64,000 nucleotides of DNA from Allomyces arbusculus (GCA_027604705.1 JADHYV010000001.1:496001-560000); one strand, 5' to 3'. Positions 1 through 11,806 are shown, counted from the stretch's first letter. Numbers and translations: made by a program. Notes: generated by a model not told the origin, from the sequence alone.

Positions 1-2107
1 GTCATGGTGGATCACGGAGGACAGGTGGGTCGAACGCGTCAAGAGTCCTGGTGGTTGTCGAGGAACGCGCGGCGACGGACGGATGGAGATGGATGGGCAA
101 GAGAACAAGTCCGTGAACGGAGACGACCGAACACGTCGAGCCAGCGCGCAGCGACTTGGAGGAGCGATCTATGGACTCGAACAGAGGGGCACGGGAGTCC
201 ATGAGCTTTATACAGTTGCCGAGTCGGGCGATTGAACGAGACGCGTCGCAAGGCGACGCAGCTGCGCGCGCACGACGGTCGCGCTTCAGCGAACCGACGC
301 GGCCGGCGCTCGTCTGCATCCAAGGCGTTTCAGCCCCAGACTGAAACAGGGTGGAGAAGGCGGACCGGATCGTAACGCCGACGTACGGGCGTGCGCACAC
401 CTGAACAGACGCAATTATGGCATCGCCATACTCGCGAGCGGTCACACGATGATGCCTTTAACTCTAGTCGTCTCAGGTTCAGTCCGAGCGTGCCAAGCCG
501 AGCTCTTCCGAGCCTAGCAAAGACAGTGCTGACGGTGCCTATTTTTCGCGCTCGTATTCGCCGCGTGGATGTAAATCGCAAGGACTCGTGGGTCGTATCA
601 AAGAATCGATGCGCCAGTCATCTGGCCTTGACTGGCGTGGTGCGCCTGGCGAAACTGGCGCACCTGGCGATACTTGGCGGCGCCTGGCGTTCATCGCCTG
701 GCAATGATGGTTACTATCGAGCAAGCAATGGCGTAAGACAAAATGGTCATGCGAGATGGACGCGCATTGAAGAACCCTCGAAAAGTGCATCGTCGTCGAC
801 GCGCGCGCGAACAGCTTGCGGCATGCTACGCCGAGAACACCTCCTGATTTCGCCATCATGACTGGTGGAGAAAAAAATGCGCGCATTCGTTTTGGCAGAG
901 ATTATTTTGGTCGTCAAGAAACTTGCGAGCACTGTCCACACCGTTGTGCTCGACTTGCGGAGCGTGGGCGGCACACATGACTGGCGAAAGGGGCGCACTC
1001 CGTTCGAGGTCGGGCAAATGACACTTGGTGCTAGGGACCAAGGCGCGAACGCAGGAGACCGACAAGCTTGGGTCATGAGCACATCATTTCGCGCAAGTAC
1101 AACGCGACTTGTTATGCGCCGAGCCAGCTGGCACATGGCGCCGTAAGGAGAGGGGAGCTATGGATCGAAATGACTGGCACTCTGCTGCAGTCCGCTGCAG
1201 TTTTAATTAGCCACAAGAAACATCGTCGCAGCTTCGGCGAAACAGGCTTCTGGAGGCTCGTCGAATTGTGTGGTTCGGGATCGTTGAGCGCGTATTTTTC
1301 GTGCTGTGGCAGCAGCACGCGCTCGAGCGGAGAAAAAAGGCTCGAGTAAAACAAGGGGAATGCTGGCACAAACGTCGCTGGGGTCGGAGCTGATCGGTTC
1401 GGCGAGAGTCGTCGTCATGGCTCATGGCATCAGACTTCGCGTCAGCAGGGCCAAGTGTTGCAACACTTTGTGACGCCTTCGGGTCCGGCGGCGTTGGCAT
1501 GCAAGTCAGCGTTGCGCCCCGCGTTTGCTATTGCAGGCACAATCTCCACGGTTCGAGGTGCCCTGAAGCATGTGAGGCATATATCTCCGTACATTTCAGG
1601 CGCGATGCGCGCTGGCGGCAGAGGAACTGGTCCTCTCGCATATGTACAGGTCCTCGGTCCGCACCTGGCGCGGTGCGTGCTGCGCTTGCAATGGTAAAAT
1701 CATCACATTTCCATCGAGGAGGCGAGAAGCCCGTACGACGGCTTGTCAAGGGCAGTGGCGGTGTGGCAAACCAGCAGGACTCAGAGTGTTATGCAGGGCA
1801 GCGCCGTGTCACTGCCATGCCAGAAAAATTGGCCACACGTGCCGTGATCTTGCTGCAGGCACAAATCCATCCGCGACAGAGTGCCAAACTGCCACCGCCA
1901 CCACGACGACGACGACGACGACGGCCGACCGCCAGGCGGCATCACGGCGCCATCCTAAACCGTTGCGCCGCTGCGACGGTCCTGGTCCCTGCATTTCCAG
2001 CAAGAGGTCGCACCGACGCCGCCGTGAGCGGATCCTCGTCCTCCACCCCCGTGCGACTGACCGCAGTGCCCAACGCCGACCACCACCACGCGAGCGCACC
2101 CGGAACC
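1..2107. other. Left flank without a supported gene
   Basis: No reading frame here encodes a protein I recognise, and the open frames on both strands are short and have no domain-like composition. A frame open from an ATG at 1424 runs into the leucine-rich gene that follows. Its first 228 residues are rich in Arg, His and Pro and look like translated untranslated sequence, so the stretch from 1424 is treated as 5' leader. It contains a run of ACG/CGA triplets at about 1903-1923, an inverted repeat at 612-637 and two GCTGCAG copies near 1190-1200. The extreme left may hold the end of a gene that lies outside the window. Confidence 0.5.
612..637. repeat. Perfect 9-bp inverted repeat at the head of a CTGGCG-rich stretch
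   Basis: CGCCAGTCA at 612-620 pairs exactly with TGACTGGCG at 629-637 across an 8-base loop. The motif CTGGCG then recurs several times at irregular spacing to about 705, so the whole 100-bp stretch could fold in more than one way. Its function is unknown. Confidence 0.6.
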
Positions 2108-4993
2108 ATGCTCAGCGTCGAAGTGCCACAGCCACACGGCACCACGGCCGACCATGACGGCGCTGCACCCGGCCAAGTGGCACCATGCGACGCCAATGCT
2201 GCGGGCCCGCCGAGCAATGCCACCAGCTCGTCGTCGTCAACCCCTCCAGCTCCTCGCAAGTCGGCAACACCGCTGCGGCTCGTCGAGCTCAAGCACTACC
2301 AGCACAAGCGGCACCTCCAGGAGCGCCGTCGGCTCGCCAGCAACCGTCTCCGCGCTCTGCGTGCCCGCCAGCCTCTGCTCGCCGACCAGGATGCGAATGC
2401 GTCGGGACCCGCGGCGCTGTCCATTTTGGCAGCATCCGGGCCGACCAGTCATAACGGCGATCGTGCACTTGTCCTGCGCGGTGGACTGCAGCTGACAGCA
2501 CCCGCACCTGTCCTGTCGGCAGCACACCGTGCGTTCCACGACGAGGGCACGGCTGCTGCCTTGGTTGCGGCACTGCAGCGCGAAGGCGCTCTCCTGTTCC
2601 CGCTCTTGACGCTCACGCCGGCCATGACCGTGGCTATCATCAAGGCGCTCTGGCACAGCCTGCGGCTCATGAGCCCGTGGGCGCTCGAACAGGCGCACCG
2701 GCTCGTCCTGCGCGGAACAGCGTCGGCCCAGGCAGAGGAGACGTCGGAACCCGCCGACCAGGATATTGCCGAGAGCGGTGACAGCCACGGCGATCACGAC
2801 GCTGGCAACGACGAGGAGGCCGATGCGTCGCCGACTACACACCGATCTGCATTCTCGTTTACGGCCACCGCAGCACCGGCCTCGCGCCGCAGCTCGCCGC
2901 TCGACTCGCTGGCGATGCAGTCGTTGACTCCCGCCAACTGCATTCGGCAGACCTATTGCATCGACCTGCTCGGGGTCAAGGCCTACGCGCACCCGCCGGC
3001 GCGTAACGCCGCGCTGCACGGCAAATTCACGCTGCCGCAAGCAGCACCGCTCGTCACCAGTCTGCTCACCAAGACGGCGCAGCTCGCCGATCTCCGTGTC
3101 GATATCGGCCTCTTTGCCAACTCGGCCGCACTCGCCACGACGCTCGACCAGCTGCCGGTCCTGTCGCACCTCACGCTCCGCGACGTGGCGCCCGGCACCT
3201 CAACGTTTGTCAACGGCAAGCTCATTTATTCCATTTTTGGCCACCAGTACCTGCGGTCGTTGGACTTGATCCATGTCCAGCTTATGCACTCGGCCGCCAT
3301 GCACTCGCACCTGCAACCACGCAATGCGACGCACCCGATCAGCCGCGCACCGCTGCGGCGGCTGCGGCTCGTTGCCGACCGGTTCCCAATGGTGTGCGCG
3401 CCGGGCCAGCCCGATACAGCGCAGGCTCTCGCGCTGCTCTTGACGCTGCTCCCGCACCTCCACGTGCTCAATTTGGCCGCGCCCAACTTCCCCACACCCC
3501 TCCTGTCGGCCATTTACATGGCGCCAAGCCTCACGACACTCAATCTCGAGTTTGGGTGCCGTGTCGAATGGCCAACTTCTTGGGTCCCGCCAGCAGCACC
3601 GACGGGTTTACAGGGCACGCGCGCCGCGCTCATGTCTGCGGCGGCGCTCGTCGCGCGTGTGACGGGGAGTACGACTCCCGCAGCAGCGGCCCCGCGAACA
3701 ACGCCATCGCCGTTGACCAAGGTCGCGATCCAGTCAGGCTGCGGCGTGCCCGCACCGCTGTGGGCGTTTCTCGGTCATTTCCCGAACCTCGTCGACGTGT
3801 CGGTGCACAGCTTCAATGACGACCAGATTCGCGCCATGCACATGGGCAAGATTGGCGCGAAACTGCAGCGACTCGAACTCGTCGGCGTCGACCTCGTCCC
3901 GCCGTTTGCCGTGACCGCGCTCGCGCCACACCTCTCGACGCTGCACTTGACTGAGTACATTTTCGTCTACCACGCTATGGCGCTCGTAGCAGGTGCCGCA
4001 CGGACCGGCACGCAGCTCGAGAACCTCACACTCGGTGCTGTGGTCTTGCCGACGAAACTCGTGCCGCCGACACTGAGGCCGGTCGTTCCTGAGGGGAAAG
4101 ATGAGCCGCTCTGGCACGACATGCCGCTGCCCGTCTGGCTCGCCGCGTGGCTGATCCGGTTCCAGCCGCGGCTCACGGCGCTCTCCGTCGAAGTCGTCAA
4201 CGACATGGAAAGTCTTGCCGACCTTGCATGGCTCATCAAGCGGTCGCGTGTACGCGACTTGACCCTGACCGTGCGTGCGTGCACGGCCAAAGCGCAGCGG
4301 TGTGCCGCCCGCGACGGGTCCGAACTCGCGCGGACGTGTCACTGCGCGCTGAGACCCGACCAGATTCGCGGCTTGTTTAACGCCGTGCCGATGCCCATGT
4401 CGCCAGTCCCACCGTCGCCACGCCGCGCGGCTGCTGTCGCTGGGAACGCGATCCGCGTGCGGATTCCGACGTTCCAGGCGTGCCATCACACAATCAAGCG
4501 CACGGCAAGAACCACGGGCACAGCACCATCGGCCACGATGGCATGGACGGCCGGACCGCCGGTTCTGTCGCCGACGCACCCGCATATGGTCCCGCTCCCG
4601 GCATCGCCTGCCCATCCACTCCTGCTCGGTACGCCCCCGCGCGCAATTCTCCGACCGACGGCGACCAAGCGCGGTGCAGCAGGTGCGGCGGGAGCGACCT
4701 CCCCGACCACCACGCAGCAGGCACCACCTGCGTCGCCACTGTCGACGCCGCGGAAGCGGATGCGCAGTGTGGACGAGGACGCCGACGATCCACTCGAGGC
4801 GCCGCGCAAGCGCATCCAGCGGGCGTTGGACCGCGCTCGGGCTGCCGAGCCGGCGACGACGACGGCGGCGGTAGTGGTACCGGGGCCAGAGGTGCCGGCA
4901 CCACCCGCGGTGCGGCAGCGGCGCAGCGTGTCGTGGAGCAAGACGCGCGAAGTGCACGAAGTGTCCAAGTGGATCGGCGAGTTGCTCTACTGA
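2108..4993 (+). CDS. Leucine-rich-repeat-like protein, orphan
   Basis: This intronless frame encodes about 961 residues from the ATG at 2108. I do not recognise a named family. The N-terminal 100 residues are Ala/Pro/Ser-rich with a basic KR-rich helix. The middle (roughly residues 280-720) has spaced leucine patterns such as LPVLSHLTLRDV, LRSLDLIHVQL, LHVLNLAAPNF, LTTLNLEFGC and LSTLHLTEYIF. These resemble degenerate F-box-type leucine-rich repeats, though no F-box is evident. The C-terminal 200 residues are low complexity with basic clusters (RKRMR, RKRIQR) that could be nuclear localisation signals. The frame is open further upstream to an ATG at 1424, but that extension looks non-coding, so I chose 2108 (context ACCATGC). 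Its 3' end faces the convergent Prp18 gene 270 bp away. The gene call is firm; the function is open. Confidence 0.75.
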   Translation: MLSVEVPQPHGTTADHDGAAPGQVAPCDANAAGPPSNATSSSSSTPPAPRKSATPLRLVELKHYQHKRHLQERRRLASNRLRALRARQPLLADQDANASGPAALSILAASGPTSHNGDRALVLRGGLQLTAPAPVLSAAHRAFHDEGTAAALVAALQREGALLFPLLTLTPAMTVAIIKALWHSLRLMSPWALEQAHRLVLRGTASAQAEETSEPADQDIAESGDSHGDHDAGNDEEADASPTTHRSAFSFTATAAPASRRSSPLDSLAMQSLTPANCIRQTYCIDLLGVKAYAHPPARNAALHGKFTLPQAAPLVTSLLTKTAQLADLRVDIGLFANSAALATTLDQLPVLSHLTLRDVAPGTSTFVNGKLIYSIFGHQYLRSLDLIHVQLMHSAAMHSHLQPRNATHPISRAPLRRLRLVADRFPMVCAPGQPDTAQALALLLTLLPHLHVLNLAAPNFPTPLLSAIYMAPSLTTLNLEFGCRVEWPTSWVPPAAPTGLQGTRAALMSAAALVARVTGSTTPAAAAPRTTPSPLTKVAIQSGCGVPAPLWAFLGHFPNLVDVSVHSFNDDQIRAMHMGKIGAKLQRLELVGVDLVPPFAVTALAPHLSTLHLTEYIFVYHAMALVAGAARTGTQLENLTLGAVVLPTKLVPPTLRPVVPEGKDEPLWHDMPLPVWLAAWLIRFQPRLTALSVEVVNDMESLADLAWLIKRSRVRDLTLTVRACTAKAQRCAARDGSELARTCHCALRPDQIRGLFNAVPMPMSPVPPSPRRAAAVAGNAIRVRIPTFQACHHTIKRTARTTGTAPSATMAWTAGPPVLSPTHPHMVPLPASPAHPLLLGTPPRAILRPTATKRGAAGAAGATSPTTTQQAPPASPLSTPRKRMRSVDEDADDPLEAPRKRIQRALDRARAAEPATTTAAVVVPGPEVPAPPAVRQRRSVSWSKTREVHEVSKWIGELLY

Positions 4994-5263
4994 AATTGTC
5001 GTGACGTTTTTGTATTTCACTTGTTCTTGTTGCTGGCCCTTTTCTCTTTCTTCCCGAGTTGGCGTTTGGTGCTCGATATCTTCCGACCTCACATGGGCTC
5101 GTGATCCTCTATTTATTGCTGGTCTTCGTCGTGTTTGCCGTGAGCTCGTCTGCAAACTCGACCAAATTCGACCAGGTGTGGCCACATGGCAGCCATGGCA
5201 AATAGAATACGATATTTTTCTTTTTTGCTCGTTTTCCGTGTATTCCTGCGCTGCATGCAGCAA

Positions 5264-6533
5264 TCAACCAAACATCTTCGTCGGGTCGTCGGGCGGGAAG
5301 TGCAGCTGGAAGAAGGACATGATGCGTTTGATGCTCTGAATCCACTTGCGCTGCGTTTCATCGTTGAGAACATGCGCGACTTGGCTGGCGAAAATCTTTT
5401 CGCGCGCCGAGCGTTCGTGGATGCTGGAAATTGTCATCGCTTCGCGTCAGTGTCTGAAGAGGATGGGCGAAGAAGGAAATGAAAAAGGTTTCGTACCCAA
5501 CCATGGTGACACCAATCGGCCACGGCGCATTACCGATACTCAGTTGCAAGTAGGCGTCGTAAGCCTTGACGTACTCGCGCTGCTGGACATACCTCAAGAT
5601 ATCGGCAATCTTGGCCATGACGTCGGTCTCGACGGCTTTTCGCTTGAGCAGCTTGAAGAAGGGCTTCAAGTTATCCTTGGCCTGCGCAAACTTGGTTGCC
5701 TCGTGCTTACCCGCCGTCGACCGTTTCACGTGGTCGGGCCGTGCCGCCAAGATGGCCTCCCAGGTATCGAGCATGCGCCGCAGGCACACGTAGACGAGCA
5801 CAAAGCACGCGTCCGGGTCGGTTGCGAGCAAGCTGGCGTGCAGCTTGGTCACGTCGTACTCGGGCTTGTACACGCCCTCGGCAGTCTCGCCGGCCGCGCG
5901 CGGGGCAGCGGAAGATGCCGTGTCGGACTTGGTCGCGGCAGCGCCGGACCTGCTCCCGGTATCGCTCGCACCACCACTGCGTTCGCGCTGCAGCATTTCG
6001 AGCTGCAACCCGGCCTCAGTGCGCGCGAGCTGCTGCGCGTACTCGTTACGCTGCCCCTTGCCCTCGTCCAACGCCTCGGCCTCGATACGACGCATCCGCC
6101 AGACACGGTCGCGGTCCGACTCGCCAAACAGTCGAATCGGGTGGCCGCGCGCTCGCAGTCGCCGGTTCACTTCGTCGGCCGATAATTGCTGCAGCATCGC
6201 ATCAATCGCTGCGGCCTCGTCATCGTCGTCGTCGTCATGGTCGTGGCCGTCTCGGTGCCGCCGGGTCGGGGTTGCGGTACTGCCCGAATGCGTCGAGGTC
6301 GGGGTCGACGCGGCGTGGCGGCGTGCACGCTCGGCTTCTTTTTGCTGTTGTCGGCGCAGGTACTCCTCTTCGCGTAGCCGCTCGAGGTCGCCGCGGCGCA
6401 GGTACTTTTTCGCGGGTGGAGGAGCGGCGTCATCCGTTGAAGACGAGGCGTTGGCGTCAACAGCAAGCAGCTTGCGCTTCTTTTGCAGCTCGGTCTGCTT
6501 GACCTGGTCGACAATGTTCTTGAGCAGGTCCAT
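5264..6533 (-). CDS. PRP18: Pre-mRNA-splicing factor Prp18
   Basis: Prp18 acts in the second step of splicing with the U5 snRNP and Slu7. Two exons (6533-5497 and 5423-5264) give about 398 residues; the 73-bp intron 5424-5496 has GTACGA and TTTCCAG borders. The start MDLLKNIV and the charged helix [16 protein letters not shown] match the family N-terminus. PIRLFGESD is the Prp18 PSF motif. The conserved C-terminal five-helix domain contains [18 protein letters not shown], which is read across the splice junction, and [19 protein letters not shown]. An Asp run and Ala/Ser-rich linkers lie between the domains. Reading through the intron instead would end in unrelated sequence and lose the last helices, so the splice is well supported. 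The gene is divergent from Mad1, with 247 bp between start codons. Confidence 0.95.
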
Positions 6534-6780
6534 GGCGGCGAGTGCGGCCAGTAAGGCGACGGCGAGCGAGTGGTCGTCAGTGAGGAGGTGATTTCTCGAG
6601 CGATGGAGCGACGCAAGTCGCTTGCTGGAAAAGATCGCGGCCACGTGCGTGTTCGTCAAACCGCTCCAAGCCGGCCACCGCGGGCAAGTCGCAACCAACT
6701 TCGAGCACGGCATCGACGATAACGTTGCGCTGCCGAAGGGCACGAAGCACGCGCAACCTGCTGCAACCACGCCGCCCGCC

Positions 6781-9154
6781 ATGCACCCGCCCGGCCCCAG
6801 CTCCATCTCGGGCTCCGTGCCGCCACCGCACGCAAACAGCACCCACTCCGATGACCCTGTCTTTGCGACTCCACGCCCTCGCACTCGCGCGCATGCCCCC
6901 GCTGCCGACACCCCCATGACCATCGACACGCCGCGCCCGACCTTGGTCAGCGCATCGACCATCCAACTGCTCGAACAAGCCATGCGCGACCGGCATCCCG
7001 AGCACGACGACGGCGACAACGACGACGAGGACGACGGCGCTTCGCATCCGTACTCGCCTGCACCATTCAGGTCGACGTTTACATCGTACGGCGACCTGTC
7101 GCCAAGCTCAGTCGACTCCCCCGTCTGCGCGCGCCCGAGCGCGTCGCGCCGGTCAAACTTGTCGACCGTGTCGCGGTGGTCGGCCGGGTCGTCGGTGCGC
7201 GGCGATGGCGTGGTGCCATCGGCCGTGGCCAAATGCACGTTTCTCGCGCGGGGATCTGTGCCGAACTGGGATGAGCGCCAGCTGACGCGAATGGTGAACG
7301 GAATTCTAGACCAGTCGGAAATTGCCGAGTTGCAGGAAAAATTGCGCGCCAAGGAAGCCGAGGTGCTGTCGCTACGCAACGAGCACGCGCTCGAAGTCGA
7401 TTCGCTGCGGTCGACGGTCACGCAGCTGCAAAAGGATTTTGCGACCACGACAGCGCGGTGTTCGGTCCGTGATCTCCACTTGCACGTCCTGTGCTTGCGA
7501 TTGACTGCTGACCTCTTGGCGATTAGACACTCGATGAACAGCGCAAGTTCCTCTTCCACAAAAAGACAAAGCTCGAAAAAGACGCGCAGGACCTGCGTGC
7601 CGAGCTGGAGCAAGCCAAGGTGCGTGCTCCGCACCTGCACTGCGACGCTCTCCACCGGATTTTGTCTGACCATGTTGGGGCCCCAGTCCAGGGAAGTCTC
7701 CACGACCACGCGCCTCGAGACGCAGCTCGAGGAGCTGCAGGCCAAGTGCCAGCACCTGGAGCGCGAGGCCAAGCGCGCGACGCACGCCGAGACGCAGCAC
7801 ATGCAGCTGATTCAGAGCACTATCGAGGTGCAGGACAAGGAGATTACTCAAGTACAAGGACGGGTATGTCACTACACCAGATGTTTCGCGAAGGTTGTGG
7901 ACATTTTGCTTACCGGGAGACTCGGTCTGTGAACAGAACGAGGCCCTCGCACGCGAAAACCGCGCCCTGCTGCAAAAACTCAGCGCTGTCGAGGCTAAGT
8001 ACGAGACGCTGCACGCCGAGCACGTCAAGACCAAAAAGGAAGCGCTCCTGTACGGCGGCGTCTCGGCGCAACGCAACGAAGTCCTGCGCAACGTGCAGTA
8101 CATGACCGACCTCGAGACCAAGAACACGGCACTCACGGCCGAAGTCGCGCGCCTGCGCGACCGGCAGCGCGCGACGCACCTGCTCGAAGAAGAGAAACTC
8201 GCGCTTTCGCAGAAACTCAAGGGCATGGACGAGTTGCGGCACCGCGTCGTGGCCCTCGAGGCCGAGCGCGACGAGTTGCGAACGAGACTCGGCGCGTGGG
8301 CGACCGTGCCCAAGTCGCCGACCGACGTGCTTGCGGAATTGGATAGCGTCAAGATGCAGTTGGCGCGCAAGACCGAAGAGCTCAAGGTGGCCAAGGAGAA
8401 CGTGCAGACGGCGATGAGCCAGCGCGACCAGGTGAACGCGATGCTCGCCAAGGCCAAGGCGCAAACCAAGGAGGCCGACGACAAGTACTGGGCCGAGCAC
8501 GCAAATCACTTGAAGTACAAGCGCATGGCCGCCGACTTTGAGCGCAACGCCAATGAGCTGCGCACGCAGTTGCAGGAAATGGCCGACGAGGCCGTGCGAT
8601 CCAGTGGTACGCGTGGGAATACCGCGGCGGCGGCGGCGGCGCGTGTCGCGCAACTCGAGAGCGAAACGGCACGACTGCAACTTGAGCTCACGGCGGCCAC
8701 GGCTGCTACCGACGCACCCTTGACCAAGAAGCGCAAGCTCGACACCGACTCTACCGCTTCCGCGGCTGCGGGGCCCGACCAGTGCGCGACGCCGGTCGTC
8801 GTCACGTACGACCATCCGATCGTGACGAACCTGCTCACGACGGTCACGGACCTGTTTGGGTATACCTTCCCCGCCCTCTCCGACACTCAAGCGATCGTGC
8901 AGTCGCAGACCGCAGCTGTGCCCGACGGCCAGTTTGTGTTTGCGCGTGCTCCCGATGGGCACGCGCGGCTCGAACGCATTCAGAGCGACGAGTACCGTGC
9001 AGCCCATCAGACGCGCATGAGCGAGTGGACCAAGCGCAAGAACTTGACGGGGTTCCTGGCGGCGGTCAAGCTTGCCGAGCTCGGTGGCGACAATCGGGTT
9101 GCGGCGCCCAACAGTGGTGCACCAGCTGCGGGTACACCGGCAGGGGAATTGTAA
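6781..9154 (+). CDS. MAD1: Mad1-like spindle assembly checkpoint protein
   Basis: Mad1 recruits Mad2 to unattached kinetochores and delays anaphase. Four exons (6781-7464, 7527-7619, 7687-7863, 7937-9154) give about 723 residues, close to the roughly 720 of animal Mad1. The first 180 residues are Pro/Ser-rich and disordered. Nearly all the rest is coiled coil, for example IAELQEKLRAKEAEVLSLR and LLQKLSAVEAKYETLHAE. The last 110 residues match the Mad1 C-terminal domain: a helix with LFGYTF, a strand-like FVFARAPDGHARL, then a helix ending in GFLAAVKLAEL, the counterpart of AFLSSLTLELF. A basic KKRKLD signal lies just before it. The first donor site (GTCCGT at 7465) is less certain than the others. 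I chose the ATG at 6781 because the open frame upstream has no other ATG. I base the assignment on the C-terminal domain. Confidence 0.8.
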
Positions 9155-9176
9155 GAACTGAATTGCGATACATGTT

Positions 9177-9182
9177 TTATTT
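9177..9182 (-). promoter_or_regulatory. AATAAA polyadenylation signal of DTD1
   Basis: On the minus strand AATAAA begins 4 bases after the DTD1 stop codon. It is close enough to the stop to imply a very short 3' untranslated region, or that a further signal downstream is used. Confidence 0.4.
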
Positions 9183-9185
9183 GAT

Positions 9186-9875
9186 CTACTTGCGGATGCG
9201 CGAGTCGATGGTCAGCGTCACGGGCCCGTCGTTCGTCAGATTGACTTGCATCATGGCCTGAAACTGGCCATCTACGAACAAAACACCGAGGAGCAAGCGT
9301 TAGATTGCTCTGTTCGGGATCACTCTCCGCCAGCAGAGAAGACAGCACGCACCCTTGATCTTGTCGGCGCTGTACGCCTCCTTCAGCTTGTCAAGGAACG
9401 TGTGGTAGAAATCGCGCGACCCGGCCGCGCCCATGGCCAAATGGAAATCGGGCTTGTTGCCTTTGGCGACCGTGCCGTACAGCGTGAATTGTGACACTAT
9501 TCATCGGTACCAGCATGAGAAACCAGCTTCACTACCAAAGACGCGTCGAGCAAGCATGCCCACCACACAACACTTCGAGCCCAGCATCCTTGACGGACGT
9601 CTTCCACATGGCGCCGTCCTTGTCCTCCCAGAGCCGTGTGTTCAAGATCTTGCGAATGATGTATTCCATATCGTCGGGCGTGTCGTCCTTGGTGATGCCA
9701 ACGAGCACGCAAAGACCCTTGCCGATCGACGAGATGACGGCGCCATCGACTACAAATTGGTGATCACAACCAGTTGTCAGGTGTTCATGATTGATCGCGA
9801 ACTGATGGCTGAATGCCGTCTTTCGCGCGTACCCGCGACGCTGGCCTGAGTAACGCGTTGCAAGACGGCGCGCAT
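9186..9875 (-). CDS. DTD1: D-aminoacyl-tRNA deacylase
   Basis: DTD hydrolyses D-amino acids and glycine wrongly attached to tRNA, acting in the cytosol as a homodimer. Four exons (9875-9833, 9749-9564, 9496-9353, 9271-9186) give 152 residues, the usual family length. The start MRAVLQRVTQASV matches the family opening. SQFTLYGTVAKGNKPDFHLAM carries the invariant SQFTL motif. The C-terminal NDGPVTLTIDS holds the Gly-cisPro motif that rejects L-amino acids. The three introns (83, 67 and 81 bp) split conserved codons cleanly: G|TC for Val, G|TG for Val, and G|AT for Asp. Donors are GTACGC, GTGGGC and GTGCGT. All catalytic landmarks are present, so the gene looks functional. Its 3' end is convergent with Mad1, 31 bp away. 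Confidence 0.96.
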
Positions 9876-11806
9876 GGTTGGGACGTTTTCAAATTGAATT
9901 CGGCACTTGCGAGACTGGGGAATATGAATTGCCGTCGACTAGGCTCGTTGGTCGGCTATCTGGCGGGTGGAGAGTGTGCTCTGAGCCAGAGCGGTTGCTG
10001 CAAGTCCTGGTATCCGGTGCAGAATGCAAGGATTTGGGTGTGGTGCAGCAAAGGAGTGCAGGCGGGATGTTTTGGACTATGTGGGCCCCGGCTAGGCACT
10101 CGCGGGAAGAACCGAAAGAAGGGCCGAGCGGCGCAGCAAACCAGTCGATCAAGTGAGTCGAAGTCACCTGGTCATCGCGGCTGTACGGCAAGTGCCTGGT
10201 CACTCCCGTGCCAGCCATTTCCGAACGGCAACAGTTCGAACTTCGAGGTCGATACGTCGTCGTCGATCACAGGGCGCTGATCGCAAGTCGCACCCCTCGC
10301 TCTCGTTGACGATGATTGACGATGAAATGCTCCAAATGATCGCACAATGATACTCAATGGCGTGATCAGCGACGACAGCGCGGGGTGGCACGCCGACCCC
10401 AAAGTCCATGTCTACTCCAGTTTGCTTGTGCTCGCTCAATCACTTTCGCAGATGGTGCCCGCCGTCGCGCAGTCCATGAAAACATGCGCGCCGCCCTCTT
10501 TTTTGGCAGTACCATTCCTGCACGACCATGAAGTCGACCAGACCCGGGCTCTCGACAACGTTCAGGGCGTGCGACCCGTATGCAGCACGTTTGCGCTCCC
10601 GTCCGCTCGCCAGCAGGGTTGGAACAATGAGCACAACAGGACGTTTCTCGCCCTCGACTCCCGATCTAGTGGCGCTGGGTCCTCGCGTGTTCAGCCGCTC
10701 CTGCAACGTTTTTGCACGCAAAAAATGAGGCGCCTTCAATCCAGAGCTTTTCCAGGTCCAAGTTGGTCGAAATCAACATGACGACGCGTGTTGAGAGGTC
10801 CTGCTGACATTGATATTGACCTGTACTTTTGGTCCAAGAGACATCAACTAGCTGATGTCATTACATCCTCGACGAGCTCGCCCGGCACGCACTGGCATAC
10901 GCATGTAATCGCGTCTTTGATCCGTTCCTACATCAACAGCACGTCGCGTACGCAAGTGAAGAGGTAAAGCAACAAAACAACCGTTTCAGAAGCGAATCTC
11001 CCTTGTCTCTGCATCCGCGTGAGGAATAACGTTTTTACGGGCAAACAGCGGCGAGCACGACGCTTTCGCCTCCGTCCTGCACGGCGATTGGCCCAGCAAC
11101 AACTTGACTCGCCCCAACCGCCTTTTGTCCGGTGGCGTTTGGGTGGCTGGAGACGCTACAAATAGGGCGCGCGTCCGTTACGAGAAAGACGGTGTTTCAT
11201 CAAGAACAATCAAGTTTCGTACAAGCGACCGACCCCATCGTTTGAGACGCGACTTGCTGCGCGTCGTTTGCCCCAACCACCAGCCAGCGCTTTTGAGCGT
11301 CTCATTCGACCGACGACGCGACGCGACGTGGATGACGCCCGTTGCTCATGAGGAGCACGACGATGTCGTTGGCAGCCATAGCGGCAACGGTGATGAGCTC
11401 AACCGCGGCGTGCAGGGCATAATTGCCCGGTCGATGACGAGCACCTGCACGAGCACGACACCAACCTCTCGCCGGGAAAAACGCACGTCGGCGGCGGTCC
11501 GCGCCTTGGCCGCTTACGTTCCATCGCCGCTGCGGCGGCTCAGTTTGCCGGGGGCAACAAGCTCGACCAAAAGCTCAACGGCAAAGGCGGCCAACGTTGA
11601 CACGCGAGGGTTGGTGATCCAATCTCTCCCCACGTCTGTCTCCCTCACACTCTTTCTTTCTCTCCGCAGCTCCAGATTGCTCAACTCACTCCACTTCGCC
11701 CCACTTCGCTCAAACTTGCAGCCCAGCCGACGCTCCAACCGTGACGGTGACCCCCGCTTACTCTCCCCGAACCAGCAGCTCGTCCACCACGTCAACCACG
11801 TCAACC
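9876..11806. other. 1.9-kb intergenic region between DTD1 and ILV1
   Basis: This spacer separates two divergently transcribed genes and is one of the longest gene-free stretches in the window. Frames on both strands are short and carry no domain I recognise. A minus-strand open stretch near 10440-10790 reads as loosely protein-like but has no plausible start, splice signals or family. Part of the right end (roughly 11100-11806) is probably the ILV1 promoter and leader. No tRNA or repeat was recognised. Confidence 0.5.

Noticed and set aside
1540-1570. GGTTCGAGG sequence resembling a tRNA B box
   Set aside because: The flanking bases do not form a T arm and no A box lies at proper distance.
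3734-5263. Long minus-strand open frame of about 509 codons
   Set aside because: It is antisense to the leucine-rich gene, Arg/His-rich and without domains; high GC content opens such frames.
5358-7802. Minus-strand frame of about 814 codons ending in Prp18
   Set aside because: Only the part from 6533 down is Prp18. The upstream 420 codons are antisense to Mad1 and not conserved.
10440-10790. Minus-strand open stretch with a loosely protein-like reading
   Set aside because: No start context, no splice sites linking it to other exons and no family match; treated as chance or as an unprovable relic.
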